NCBI RefSeq assembly: GCF_003591175.1
Contig: NZ_QYYG01000001.1
Coordinates: 1,798,001-1,862,000 of the forward strand
Length of the DNA: 64,000 nucleotides
Source: Serratia inhibens
GTDB lineage: Bacteria > Pseudomonadota > Gammaproteobacteria > Enterobacterales > Enterobacteriaceae
Direction of reading: 5' to 3'
Shown: positions 41,891 through 50,337 of the stretch, one piece after another
Layout: each line of letters opens with the position of its first letter
Position numbering within the stretch: the first letter of the stretch is position 1
Position numbers and translations under genes: made by a program
Notes under the pieces: generated by a model
Seen by the model: only the letters and a program-made list of their open reading frames with translations
Database searches by the model: none
What the model was told of the DNA's origin: nothing

Positions 41891-42024
41891 TTCCAGCATA
41901 AAACCCTGCTTACCAACCCGGGCCAGAGGATCGTCTGCCCGGGTTGCGCATTTTTGGTCAGCTAAATGCTGGTCGCCGGCCAGAGCGCCCGGTATAATGG
42001 CATTACCACTTCTGTAACCTGACG

Positions 42025-42693
42025 ATGACTCTTTTGCAACCAGACAAGATCATTTTGCGTCAGCTGGGTTTGCAGCCCTACGAGCCTGTATCCCAAGCCA
42101 TGCACAACTTCACCGATCGCAGAACCGATGCCACGCCCGATGAACTGTGGTTGGTTCAGCATCAGCCCGTGTTTACTCAGGGCCAGGCCGGTAAAGCGGA
42201 GCATGTGTTAATGCCGGGGGATATTCCGGTTGTCCAGAGCGATCGCGGTGGTCAGGTGACCTATCACGGTCCGGGGCAGCAGGTGATGTACGTGATGGTC
42301 GATCTGAAACGCAACAAGGTTGGCGTTCGCCAGCTGGTCACGGCTATCGAAGATACCGTTATTAATACCCTCGCCCACTTTCATATCGAATCACGCGCCC
42401 GCCCGGATGCGCCCGGTGTTTACGTGGGGGAACAAAAAATCTGTTCGTTGGGTCTGCGGATCCGCAAAGGCAGTTCATTCCACGGCCTGGCACTGAATGT
42501 GGCCATGGATCTCAGCCCCTTCCAACGTATCAACCCTTGCGGTTACGCCGGCATGCAAATGGCGCAGGTCAGCGCGCTGGCGCCCGGCGTAGGCATAGAA
42601 GACGTACATCCAATCCTGGTACAGGAATTTGTTCATTTACTCGGCTACCCGAAGGTCGAGCTTCGTAACTGGAACCTGCACGATTATGAGTAA
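42025..42693 (+). CDS. lipB: Octanoyltransferase LipB
   Basis: Moves octanoyl from acyl carrier protein to lipoyl domains. It has 222 residues. The acyl-thioester cysteine is in NPCGYAG near 172, the catalytic lysine in [16 protein letters not shown], and [15 protein letters not shown] is the ligase-fold signature. Its last eight bases overlap lipA. Confidence 0.96.
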   Translation: MTLLQPDKIILRQLGLQPYEPVSQAMHNFTDRRTDATPDELWLVQHQPVFTQGQAGKAEHVLMPGDIPVVQSDRGGQVTYHGPGQQVMYVMVDLKRNKVGVRQLVTAIEDTVINTLAHFHIESRARPDAPGVYVGEQKICSLGLRIRKGSSFHGLALNVAMDLSPFQRINPCGYAGMQMAQVSALAPGVGIEDVHPILVQEFVHLLGYPKVELRNWNLHDYE

Positions 42694-43651
42694 ACCAATT
42701 CAGATGGAACGCGGCGTTAAATACCGCGATGCAGACAAAATGGCGTTGATCCCGGTTAAAACGGTGGTCACCGAACGGCAGGAGCTGTTACGTAAACCCG
42801 AGTGGATGAAGATCAAACTGCCTGCCGACTCTACGCGCATTCAGGGCATTAAAGCCGCCATGCGTAAAAACGGTCTGCATTCGGTGTGCGAAGAAGCTTC
42901 CTGTCCGAACCTGTCTGAATGTTTTAACCACGGCACCGCCACCTTTATGATCCTGGGCGCCATCTGTACCCGCCGCTGCCCGTTCTGCGACGTGGCCCAC
43001 GGCCGCCCGGTAGCCCCGGATGCCAACGAGCCGGAAAAACTGGCCCAGACCATCGCCGATATGGCGCTGCGCTACGTGGTGATCACCTCGGTTGACCGTG
43101 ACGATCTGCGCGACGGCGGTGCTCAGCACTTTGCCGACTGTATCGCCGCGATCCGCGCCAAAAACCCGACCATCAAAATCGAAACGCTGGTGCCGGATTT
43201 CCGCGGCCGTATGGATCGCGCGCTGGAAATTCTGACCGAGACACCGCCGGACGTGTTCAACCACAACCTGGAAAACGTGCCGCGCGTTTACCGTCAGGTT
43301 CGCCCGGGCGCCAACTACGAATGGTCGCTAAAACTGCTCGAGCGGTTTAAAGAAGCGCATCCGCACATCCCAACCAAATCCGGTCTGATGGTCGGCCTGG
43401 GGGAAACCAATGCGGAAATCGTTGAAGTCATGCGCGACCTGCGCCGCCACGGTGTCACCATGTTGACCCTGGGCCAGTACCTGCAGCCAAGCCGTCATCA
43501 CCTGCCGGTCCAGCGCTATGTCAGCCCGGCCGAATTCGATGAAATGAAAGAAGAAGCGATGGCGATGGGCTTTACCCATGCGGCCTGCGGCCCGTTTGTC
43601 CGTTCTTCCTATCATGCCGATTTGCAGGCGAAAGGGATGGAAGTGAAGTAA
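42686..43651 (+). CDS. lipA: Lipoyl synthase LipA
   Basis: Radical-SAM enzyme inserting sulfur into octanoyl chains. It has 321 residues, the E. coli length. The auxiliary cluster cysteines are C68, C73 and C79; the radical-SAM cluster is C94, C98 and C101 (CTRRCPFC). The ATG at 42686 gives the family N-terminus and overlaps lipB by eight bases. In E. coli a LysR gene (ybeF) separates the two, so here they are likely translated together. Confidence 0.97.
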   Translation: MSKPIQMERGVKYRDADKMALIPVKTVVTERQELLRKPEWMKIKLPADSTRIQGIKAAMRKNGLHSVCEEASCPNLSECFNHGTATFMILGAICTRRCPFCDVAHGRPVAPDANEPEKLAQTIADMALRYVVITSVDRDDLRDGGAQHFADCIAAIRAKNPTIKIETLVPDFRGRMDRALEILTETPPDVFNHNLENVPRVYRQVRPGANYEWSLKLLERFKEAHPHIPTKSGLMVGLGETNAEIVEVMRDLRRHGVTMLTLGQYLQPSRHHLPVQRYVSPAEFDEMKEEAMAMGFTHAACGPFVRSSYHADLQAKGMEVK

Positions 43652-43693
43652 ACGCGGAAATAACTTGTTACGTTTCGGCTGGCGGAAACGCCA

Positions 43694-43725
43694 AAAACGG
43701 ATGTCCTTGCGGCATCCGTTTTTTA
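43694..43725. terminator. Bidirectional terminator between lipA and tatE
   Basis: AACGGATG/CATCCGTT stem with five or six Ts on both strands. It serves lipA on the plus strand and tatE on the minus strand. Confidence 0.88.
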
Positions 43726-43745
43726 TTGCTCCGCAGAAAACGTAA

Positions 43746-43952
43746 TTACTGGTCTTTCTTTTCGACGCTTTGCGGGTTGGATTGGCTTTCTGCCGCATTT
43801 GCCGGCGGCGTGGTGTCGTCGCCCACGGCCTTTTTAAAGCCCTTCAGCGCAGCGCCCAGATCGGCGCCCAGAGTGCGCAGTTTGCTGGTACCGAACAGCA
43901 AGATGATCAACACCGCAATCACCAGAAGTTTGGTAATACTGATACCTTCCAT
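43746..43952 (-). CDS. tatE: TatE, Sec-independent translocase subunit
   Basis: TatA paralog of 68 residues. One membrane helix ([18 protein letters not shown], 3-20), a hinge FGTSKL, then an amphipathic helix ([16 protein letters not shown]) and a Pro/Ser-rich acidic tail. The ATG at 43952 follows AAGGTGAG; an in-frame ATG 18 bp upstream is less likely. It reads opposite to lipA, whereas the E. coli gene reads the same way. Confidence 0.93.
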   Translation of the reverse strand: MEGISITKLLVIAVLIILLFGTSKLRTLGADLGAALKGFKKAVGDDTTPPANAAESQSNPQSVEKKDQ

Positions 43953-44171
43953 ACTCACCTTCTTATTCATATAGCGCTGCAGAGGCAGCGAAAAAACAAA
44001 CCTTGCCTGCGGTTATTTACCTACTTTCGCTAAACCAAGACAACAGCAACATGTAACAGAGTGAGATCCCTGCGCCGATACCTCTTTTAAATGCGTTGAG
44101 CATTAATCAGACTATTCTGAGTTATCGCACTGCATGGTACGCTGTCGCTACACCTATCAGGGAGCCGCAGG

Positions 44172-45233
44172 ATGTATGCACCATCAGTTATCGATACCCG
44201 ACGATCCGGCCTCAGCTTCGCCAGACGTACCTATCTGCCACGCATCGTCGGCCTGGGGATCGGTTTTCTCTGTGTGTTCTCGGTGCTCTATTCGCATCAG
44301 CCTGGCCCCTGGGTATGGGGTCTGCTGATTTTTCACGGTTTTATTTGGCCACATATCGCCTACCAGTGGGCGAGTCGCTCAGCCATGCCCTTCAAGGCTG
44401 AAACCCGCAATCTGCTGATCGATTCGTTTTTTGGCGGCCTGTGGGCAGCCATGATGGCCTTCAATGCATTGCCGTCGGTGGTCATTCTGTCGATGATGGG
44501 CATGAACAACATTGCCGCCTCCGGCAAGACGCTGTTCTTTAAAGGGCTGGTTGCCCAGTTGGCCGGAGCCCTGATGGTCAGCGCCCTGTTAGGCTTTCCC
44601 TTCCAACCGCAGAGTACGCCGCTGCAGATCTATCTGTGCCTGCCGATGATCTATCTCTACCCGGCGCTGCTGGGGTTAGTCACCTACCGCACCGCCAAGC
44701 GGTTGGCGCAGAAAAAACAAGAGCTGCTGCGCATCAGCATGCGCGACGGCCTGACCGGGCTATACAATCGCCGCCATTGGGAGCATTTACTGCATCACCA
44801 ATTCGACAGTTGCGGCCGCTACCAACACACCGCGACCCTGATCCTGATAGATATCGATCGTTTTAAAACCATCAATGACACCTTCGGCCATGCGCTGGGT
44901 GACGAAGCGCTGGCGGTGCTGGCAGAAGAACTGTTAATTGGCCTGCGCACCGTGGATATCGTTGGGCGCTACGGCGGTGACGAGTTTGGCGCCGTGCTGC
45001 CGAACACCAGTGCCGAACAGGCCAGCATTGCGCTGATGCGCATTCAGGAACGGCTGAATGACATTATTTTTCGTGAAGCGCCGCAGTTGCGGCTGAACAT
45101 CAGCGCCGGTATAGCCGATTACCACGGTGAAATGGGCGGCTATCTGGACTGGCTGAAAGCCGCCGACAATGCGCTGTACCGGGCAAAAAACAACGGTCGC
45201 AACCGCCTGGAACTGGCGGTGCCCGGCAACTAA
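44172..45233 (+). CDS. MASE2-domain diguanylate cyclase
   Basis: Makes the second messenger c-di-GMP at the inner membrane. It has 353 residues. A MASE2 sensor of about five helices spans 20-175 with the polar segment RRTYLPRIVGLGIGF. The GGDEF domain (about 185-348) has the catalytic GGDEF at 268-272 and a full product-inhibition site RTVD at 259-262. The architecture is that of AdrA/DgcC, which drives cellulose synthesis in Salmonella, but no cellulose genes are near. GGAG lies eight bases before the start. Single-gene unit. Confidence 0.9.
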   Translation: MYAPSVIDTRRSGLSFARRTYLPRIVGLGIGFLCVFSVLYSHQPGPWVWGLLIFHGFIWPHIAYQWASRSAMPFKAETRNLLIDSFFGGLWAAMMAFNALPSVVILSMMGMNNIAASGKTLFFKGLVAQLAGALMVSALLGFPFQPQSTPLQIYLCLPMIYLYPALLGLVTYRTAKRLAQKKQELLRISMRDGLTGLYNRRHWEHLLHHQFDSCGRYQHTATLILIDIDRFKTINDTFGHALGDEALAVLAEELLIGLRTVDIVGRYGGDEFGAVLPNTSAEQASIALMRIQERLNDIIFREAPQLRLNISAGIADYHGEMGGYLDWLKAADNALYRAKNNGRNRLELAVPGN

Positions 45234-45661
45234 CTCAACAGCTTGGCAAAGTATTTAGGGGCTTCAAAAAAGCCCTCCCGCTGATAGAACACGTGAGCCC
45301 GTTCACGGCGGCTGTGGCAATGCACTTCAAGGCGATCGCAGCCGCGCCGGCGGGCCAATGCCTCGCCTTCAGCCAGCAAGGTCTGGCCGACACCCAAACC
45401 GCGCGCGTGGCTATCAACGCAAAAATAGCTGATACGGCAAATATCTCCGGCCAACGCCAATTGCGGCAAAAAATGCAGCGACAAAATCCCCAGCACCTCA
45501 TTATCGTCATCGTCGGTCGCGACCAGCAACGCTTCATCGGGGTGCACCAATAGTTGCGCCAGACGCGCGTCAATAAATGCTTCGGTTCCGGCGTAATCCA
45601 GCGCCGCCATCAACGCCACAATGGCTTCTTTATCAGCCTGTACCGCCGTTCTCACTTTCAT
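45230..45661 (-). CDS. GNAT-family N-acetyltransferase
   Basis: A 143-residue acetyltransferase from ATG 45661. The acetyl-CoA loop is SHARGLGVGQTLLAEGEALA near 83-102 and motif B is ERAHVFYQREGFFEAPKYF at the C-terminus. An in-frame start 72 bp further upstream exists. Its end overlaps the end of the cyclase gene by four bases on the opposite strand. Substrate unknown. Confidence 0.82.
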   Translation of the reverse strand: MKVRTAVQADKEAIVALMAALDYAGTEAFIDARLAQLLVHPDEALLVATDDDDNEVLGILSLHFLPQLALAGDICRISYFCVDSHARGLGVGQTLLAEGEALARRRGCDRLEVHCHSRRERAHVFYQREGFFEAPKYFAKLLS

Positions 45662-45751
45662 TTCGGTTGTTTCCGTCGTCACAGATACTACAAAATAGGC
45701 GACGCCAGGTGTAAGATCCAGTCTGCGCGGCAAAAAGCGGCGCCGATCGAA

Positions 45752-45800
45752 GGAGATGACATTCCTCCATAACCGCCTTCACAGGCTGATGATGTCTACG
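45752..45800 (+). promoter_or_regulatory. Fluoride riboswitch (crcB motif)
   Basis: GGAGATGACATTCCTCC forms the first stem-loop, AACC-GCC-TTCACA-GGC the second, and CTGATGATGTCTAC the conserved 3' part. This matches the crcB RNA family, including the GAUG and CUGAUGAU-CUAC positions, and closely resembles the Pseudomonas syringae example I recall. It lies upstream of crcB in the sense direction. Confidence 0.93.
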
Positions 45801-45881
45801 TAACCTCTCAAAGGGTGCGTAGCATTGCGCCTGACCCTTTCTGAGCCTGGGTTTCCCCTTTTAGTGAAAGGTATTTCAACC
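45801..45881 (+). promoter_or_regulatory. Expression platform of the fluoride riboswitch
   Basis: AAAGGGT (45810-45816) can pair with ACCCTTT (45834-45840). Nearer the gene, CCTTT (45857-45861) can pair with AAAGG (45867-45871), the crcB ribosome site. Control of translation is therefore likely; a terminator stem is also possible. Confidence 0.5.
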
Positions 45882-46265
45882 ATGTTGAGTTCTTTACTGG
45901 CAGTCTTTATTGGCGGTGGTGTCGGTAGCGTGTTGCGTTGGGCCGTAAGCATGAAGATGAACCCGCTTAACGCGCATATCCCCCTGGGCACACTGGCGGT
46001 GAATCTGGTGGGCGGTTTTGTCATCGGGCTGGCCATCGCGATATTTACCCGTATGACGCACCTGGATCCCACCTGGAAATTGCTGATTACCACCGGTTTC
46101 TGCGGCGGTTTAACCACCTTCTCCACCTTTTCGCTGGAGGTCGTGTACTTGCTGCAAGATGGCCGCTTCGCCTGGGCGCTGGCCAATATGTTGCTCAATC
46201 TGGCCGGCTCACTGGCAATGACCCTGCTGGCGTTTATGCTGGTCGTCTGGGTTAACGGGCAATAG
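45882..46265 (+). CDS. crcB: Fluoride exporter CrcB/Fluc
   Basis: Small dual-topology fluoride channel of the inner membrane. It has 127 residues and four membrane helices, with [10 protein letters not shown] near 10-19, [14 protein letters not shown] near 35-48 and [15 protein letters not shown] near 70-84, the phenylalanine/threonine fluoride-pore motif. The ATG at 45882 follows GAAAGG. The riboswitch upstream should raise expression when fluoride enters the cell. Confidence 0.95.
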   Translation: MLSSLLAVFIGGGVGSVLRWAVSMKMNPLNAHIPLGTLAVNLVGGFVIGLAIAIFTRMTHLDPTWKLLITTGFCGGLTTFSTFSLEVVYLLQDGRFAWALANMLLNLAGSLAMTLLAFMLVVWVNGQ

Positions 46266-46310
46266 CTAATTTAGTTCTCTTAATGTTTCCTTAATCTGCC
46301 GCACGCATAA

Positions 46311-46339
46311 TCTCATCCAGTGCCCCAAACTGGATGAGA
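46311..46339 (+). promoter_or_regulatory. Hairpin holding the ribosome site of the 31-residue ORF
   Basis: TCTCATCCAGT (46311-46321) pairs perfectly with ACTGGATGAGA (46329-46339) around a 7-base loop. The only Shine-Dalgarno-like sequence before the following ATG, GGATGAG, lies inside the 3' arm. No T run follows, so it is not a typical terminator. Confidence 0.55.
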
Positions 46340-46345
46340 CCTCTG

Positions 46346-46441
46346 ATGTTTAGCCTGCCCAAAACCGCCGCTGAAGTGACCGCCACCCTGCTGTGCCTGC
46401 TGATTGTCGCCGCTTTTATCAAAGTTTATCTGTTCGCCTGA
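46346..46441 (+). CDS. 31-residue putative single-pass membrane protein
   Basis: I do not recognise this small ORF. It encodes a short polar start (FSLPKTAAE), then a hydrophobic helix of about 18 residues (VTATLLCLLIVAAFIKVY) and a three-residue tail. The ATG is six bases after a stem that contains GGATGAG. It starts 80 bp after crcB on the same strand and could be read from the crcB transcript or a promoter with CATAAT at 46306-46311. Sequence shape fits a small inner-membrane protein of the kind often bound to transporters. Expression is unproven. Confidence 0.5.
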   Translation: MFSLPKTAAEVTATLLCLLIVAAFIKVYLFA

Positions 46442-46495
46442 CGCTTCGTCCCCACTGGCTCCCCCTTTAGAGTTCCCCTTCTGCCGTTCTTGCAT

Positions 46496-46517
46496 TACAA
46501 TTGAGAATGAACGTTCG
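46496..46517 (+). promoter_or_regulatory. Promoter and operator-like palindrome of the TetR/efflux pair
   Basis: TACAAT (46496-46501) could be the -10. The palindrome GAACGTTC (46509-46516) overlaps the expected transcription start, a normal place for an autoregulatory TetR operator. Confidence 0.4.
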
Positions 46518-46558
46518 CACCCAAAACGCGAACCCCTCTCTTGGTAAAGGATCGGGAA

Positions 46559-47155
46559 ATGATATCCACCAGCGACAGCAGGCAAGCCAAAGCGCAGGCC
46601 CGCCGCGATCAAATTGTCGATGCGGCGAAACTTTGTTTTCGTCAGCATGGTTTTCACGCCGCCAGCATGGCGGAAATCGCCCAGGGTTCGCAGCTCAGCG
46701 TCGGTCAAATCTACCGCTACTTTGCCAATAAAGACGCGATCATCGAAGAAATCGTCAATCGCATCATCGCCAGTAAAATGCGCCGTCTGGAGGATCTGGG
46801 CGATCACATTAACCTGATTGCCGGCACTCTGGCAGCCCGCGCCCAGTTCCAGCAACCGGGTGAAAACGAAACTGACCATATGCTGATGCTGGAGGTCACC
46901 GCCGAAGCCACGCGTAACCCGGTGGTCGCGAAAATGCTCAGCGATGCGGAAACGCGGCTGTTTCGTCATGTCTGCCAGAATCTGCAGCGGATGTATCCGC
47001 ATTTCACCGAACAGGAAATCGCCGCACGGGTGGAATTTATCGCCGTATTAAGCGAAGGCACAGGTTATCGCATCCTTACCACGCAAAAAGCCGATGTCAG
47101 CTTGCTGAGCGGCTTATATCAACAAGCTATCTCTCACCTGTTCAGGAAACCCTGA
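46559..47155 (+). CDS. TetR-family repressor
   Basis: A 198-residue regulator. The HTH is at about 28-50 (MAEIAQGSQLSVGQIYRYFANKD). The ligand-binding domain is helical and ends ISHLFRKP. ATG 46559 follows AAAGGATCGGGAA. It lies 6 bp before an MFS drug-efflux gene on the same strand, so it probably controls both. Confidence 0.9.
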   Translation: MISTSDSRQAKAQARRDQIVDAAKLCFRQHGFHAASMAEIAQGSQLSVGQIYRYFANKDAIIEEIVNRIIASKMRRLEDLGDHINLIAGTLAARAQFQQPGENETDHMLMLEVTAEATRNPVVAKMLSDAETRLFRHVCQNLQRMYPHFTEQEIAARVEFIAVLSEGTGYRILTTQKADVSLLSGLYQQAISHLFRKP

Positions 47156-47161
47156 TTCCCT

Positions 47162-48352
47162 ATGACCAGACAATTATCCAGACAACGTCTGGTGTACGCG
47201 GTGGTGCTTGGCCTGCTGGCCGCACTGGGGCCGCTGTGCACCGATCTCTACCTGCCAGCCCTGCCGGAAATGGCCGGCGAGCTGAACACTTCCACCGCCA
47301 CGGCTCAGCTCAGCCTGACCGCCGGCCTGCTCGGGCTGGGCGTGGGCCAACTGATTTTTGGCCCCTTCAGCGACAAACTCGGCCGCATGCGGCCGTTGCT
47401 GCTGTCGCTGGTGCTGTTATTGGCCGCCTCTCTGTGGTGCGCGCTGGCGCCGAATATCGACCAGTTGCTGATTGCTCGTTTGTTGCAAGGGCTGGCCGGC
47501 GCCGGCGGTGCGGTGATCTCCCGCGCCATCGCGCGCGATCTCTATGCCGGGCACGAACTGACGCGCTTCTTCGCCCTGCTGATGCTGGTTAACGGCCTGG
47601 CGCCGATTATTGCGCCGGTGCTGGGCGGCGCCATGTTGCGGTTAATGGACTGGCGCGGGATCTTCGGTGTACTGGCGGCCATTGCCGTGCTGCTGTTTAC
47701 CCTTTCAAGCCTGAAGCTGCACGAATCCTTACCCGTGGAGCGCCGCAGCCAGGGCGGTATTTTGGCGATGCTGATGTCGCTGGGCGGGTTACTGACCCAG
47801 CGCCAGTTTATGGGCCTGTGCCTGACGCAAGGGTTCGTCATGGCCGGGATGTTCGCCTACATCGGCGCATCTCCCTTCGTATTGCAGCAGATTTATGGCC
47901 TCAGCCCGCAGATGTTCAGCCTGTGCTTTGCCGTTAACGGCGTAGGTTTGATTATTTCCGCACAGCTTGCCAGCCGCCTGAGCGCGCGTTGGGGGGAAAG
48001 GCAAGTGCTGAAAGGCGGTTTGACATTAGCGGCCGTCGCCTCACTGCTGTTGCTGCTGGCAGGCAGCCTGCACGCGCCGCTGCCGCTGTTGATGGTTCCG
48101 CTGTTCTTCTCGGTGGCGGTGATCGGCATTGTCGGCCCAACGGCGTCATCATTGGCGATGCAAAGCCAGGGTGACAAAGCGGGCAGCGCCTCGGCGCTGA
48201 TCGGCGTATGCATGTTCGCGCTCGGCGCGTGCAGCGTGCCCATCACCGGGCTGGGTGGCACTTCCAGCGTGTCGATGGCGCTGACCATCGTCGGCTGTTA
48301 TGCCATTGCCATCCTGCTGTTCACCTTGCTGGTACGCAAACCGCAGGCGTAA
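47162..48352 (+). CDS. Bcr/CflA-type multidrug efflux transporter (MFS)
   Basis: Twelve-helix drug:proton antiporter of 396 residues. Family motifs are TDLYLPALPEMAGELNTS (25-42, motif D1), GQLIFGPFSDKLGRMRPLLL (62-81, motif A) and RLLQGLAGAGGAVISRAIARD (102-122, motif B). It follows a TetR gene by six bases. Substrates cannot be told from sequence; Bcr relatives export bicyclomycin, sulfonamides or phenicols. Confidence 0.9.
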   Translation: MTRQLSRQRLVYAVVLGLLAALGPLCTDLYLPALPEMAGELNTSTATAQLSLTAGLLGLGVGQLIFGPFSDKLGRMRPLLLSLVLLLAASLWCALAPNIDQLLIARLLQGLAGAGGAVISRAIARDLYAGHELTRFFALLMLVNGLAPIIAPVLGGAMLRLMDWRGIFGVLAAIAVLLFTLSSLKLHESLPVERRSQGGILAMLMSLGGLLTQRQFMGLCLTQGFVMAGMFAYIGASPFVLQQIYGLSPQMFSLCFAVNGVGLIISAQLASRLSARWGERQVLKGGLTLAAVASLLLLLAGSLHAPLPLLMVPLFFSVAVIGIVGPTASSLAMQSQGDKAGSASALIGVCMFALGACSVPITGLGGTSSVSMALTIVGCYAIAILLFTLLVRKPQA

Positions 48353-48371
48353 GCTAGCGCAAAAAAGGCAA

Positions 48372-48401
48372 TAAAAAACCCGCTCTGGGAGCGGGTTTTA
48401 A
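48372..48401. terminator. Bidirectional terminator between the MFS gene and cspE
   Basis: AACCCGCTC-TGG-GAGCGGGTT has four Ts on the plus strand and six on the minus strand. It serves the MFS gene and, in the other direction, cspE. Confidence 0.85.
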
Positions 48402-48420
48402 GAATTTCGGCTACTGTAGC

Positions 48421-48630
48421 TTAGATAGCGATAACGTTAGCAGCAGATGGCCCTTTGGCACCGTTCGTGATTTCAAATTCTACACGCTGGCCTTCAGCAA
48501 GAGTTTTGAAACCATTGCTAGCGATGGCAGAGAAGTGAACGAAAACGTCCTTGCTACCATCTTCCGGAGTAATGAAGCCGAAGCCTTTGGATTCATTAAA
48601 CCACTTAACGCTACCTTTAATCTTAGACAT
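48421..48630 (-). CDS. cspE: Cold-shock-like protein CspE
   Basis: RNA-binding cold-shock domain protein of 69 residues that melts RNA structure and antiterminates. RNP1 is KGFGFITP and RNP2 VFVHFSAI. The ATG at 48630 has AAAGGTAAG upstream. It lies near crcB, as in E. coli, but with the TetR/MFS pair between them. Confidence 0.95.
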   Translation of the reverse strand: MSKIKGSVKWFNESKGFGFITPEDGSKDVFVHFSAIASNGFKTLAEGQRVEFEITNGAKGPSAANVIAI

Positions 48631-48975
48631 CAAACTTACCTTTAACGTGAATGTAAGACACAAAATGTGTGTCCAGTACAGTACAGCAATTAGACCGGAT
48701 TTTGTCCACAACCTGGATCACATAAAACCGATAAAAAGTGAAAAAATCGGTATCGTCCGCTGTAAATCTGTTGCACCGATCGCCGTTGCCAATCTTGACA
48801 GCTCAATGCTCTTTAATCCCCGTCGAACAGCGGCCGAACGCCTGTTTCAGCCTCGGCAGCGCTCGTTGCCAGTGTGATGCAGACATAATAGCTATGAAAT
48901 ATAACCAGATAGTCTTTTTGCTTCCGGCCACCCTGCACTAGGGTTAGGGCTTATCAACCACTGTGAGCCAAGACT
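48631..48975. promoter_or_regulatory. cspE / M20 operon divergent region
   Basis: A 345-bp gene-free stretch. On the minus strand TGGACA and TGTACT are 17 bp apart and could be the cspE promoter (about 48674-48702), giving a leader of some 40 nt. No clear promoter for the rightward operon is seen, although TTGACA occurs at 48794-48799. Confidence 0.4.
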
Positions 48976-50139
48976 ATGACCAGCCAACTGGCCGAGAAGA
49001 TCATCGCCTACCGCCGTGAACTGCATCAGAACCCTGAGCTGTCCAACCACGAGTTTGCCACTACCGCGCGCCTCACCCGCTGGCTGGAAGAGGCCGGTAT
49101 CCGTATTCTGCCGCTCGGGCTGAAGACCGGCGTGATCGCCGAAATCGGCAGCGGCAAGGGCCCGATCATTGCGCTGCGCGGCGATATTGACGCCCTGCCG
49201 ATAGAGGAAATTTCCGGCGTACCCTTCAGCTCGCAAAATAGCGGTGTAATGCACGCCTGCGGGCATGATTTTCATACCTCGGTGATGCTCGGCGCAGCGC
49301 ATTTGCTGAAAGCGCGCGAGGCCACCCTGCCCGGAAGGGTGCGTATTTTCTTCCAACCGGCGGAGGAAACCTTCAACGGTGCCCAGCACCTGATCGACGC
49401 CGGCGCCCTGGATAACGTGGCCGCGGTATTCGGCCTGCACAATGCGCCGGAGCTGCCGACCGGCACCTTTGCCACCCGCGCCGGCGCGTTTTACGCCAAC
49501 GTCGACCGCTTCCAGATCCTGATCACCGGTAAAGGCGCACACGCCGCCAAACCGGAGCAAGGCGTAGACACCATTGTCACCGCCAGCCAAATTGTCAACG
49601 CGCTGCAAACCCTGCCCAGCCGCAGCTTTAGCTCGCTGGAGTCGCTGGTGGTGAGCGTGACGCGCATCGAGGGGGGCAACACCTGGAACGTCTTGCCGCA
49701 GACCGTAGAACTGGAAGGGACGGTGCGCACCCACAACGAGAAAGTCCGCCTTCAGGTCCCGGACAAAATCCGTCAGGTGATTAACGGCGTAGCCGCATCG
49801 CTTGGCGCCCAAGCGGAACTGCGCTGGCAGCCTGGTCCACCGGCGGTGGTCAATGACGCGCGCTGGGCAGCCTTCAGCAAAACCGTCGCCGCCGAAGCCG
49901 GCTATCGGGTGGAGGAAGCGGACCTGCAGATGGGGGGCGAGGATTTCGCGCTTTACCTGCACCACGTGCCGGGCGCTTTTGTCAGTATCGGTTCAGCCAG
50001 TGAGTTTGGCCTGCACCATCCGCGCTTTAATCCGGATGAACAGGCGATCTTCCCGGCCTCGCAATATTTCGAGCTGCTCGCTGAACGCACGCTGCAACAA
50101 TTAGCCACCGCACCGGAAAAAATCACCAGCAAGGCGTAA
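48976..50139 (+). CDS. M20 family amidohydrolase (SndA/YtnL/HipO-like)
   Basis: Zinc aminoacylase/carboxypeptidase-like hydrolase of 387 residues. Metal ligands are in HACGHDFHTS near 95-104 (C97, H99) and QPAEETFNGA near 134-143; RRELHQNPELSNHEF (13-27) is the family start. A lid/dimerisation domain lies at about 175-290. Relatives deacetylate N-acetylated amino acids and, in sulfur-scavenging operons, N-acetyl-S-alkylcysteines. It is first in a cluster with a flavin monooxygenase, acetyltransferase and ABC genes. The specific substrate is inferred only from neighbours. Confidence 0.85.
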   Translation: MTSQLAEKIIAYRRELHQNPELSNHEFATTARLTRWLEEAGIRILPLGLKTGVIAEIGSGKGPIIALRGDIDALPIEEISGVPFSSQNSGVMHACGHDFHTSVMLGAAHLLKAREATLPGRVRIFFQPAEETFNGAQHLIDAGALDNVAAVFGLHNAPELPTGTFATRAGAFYANVDRFQILITGKGAHAAKPEQGVDTIVTASQIVNALQTLPSRSFSSLESLVVSVTRIEGGNTWNVLPQTVELEGTVRTHNEKVRLQVPDKIRQVINGVAASLGAQAELRWQPGPPAVVNDARWAAFSKTVAAEAGYRVEEADLQMGGEDFALYLHHVPGAFVSIGSASEFGLHHPRFNPDEQAIFPASQYFELLAERTLQQLATAPEKITSKA

Positions 50140-50337
50140 AAAATCACCTCATTATTATTTCGCGGTGCAGCAGGTTCTGCGCTGCGAATTATTATTTTCC
50201 CTTTATCCATACCCGCCACGATATTTGCTATTTCAACATTTGAATATGCTGTTTTGTTGTTTTACATCCTGAGAGCGCTCATCAATAGTGGGAACTCGAC
50301 AGATAGCGCCACAGCGGCACTTAACAGGGTGAAAGCA

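Noticed and set aside
50254-50337. 28-residue N-terminal extension of the flavin monooxygenase
   Set aside because: No ribosome site; the family N-terminus begins at the later ATG with a good site.
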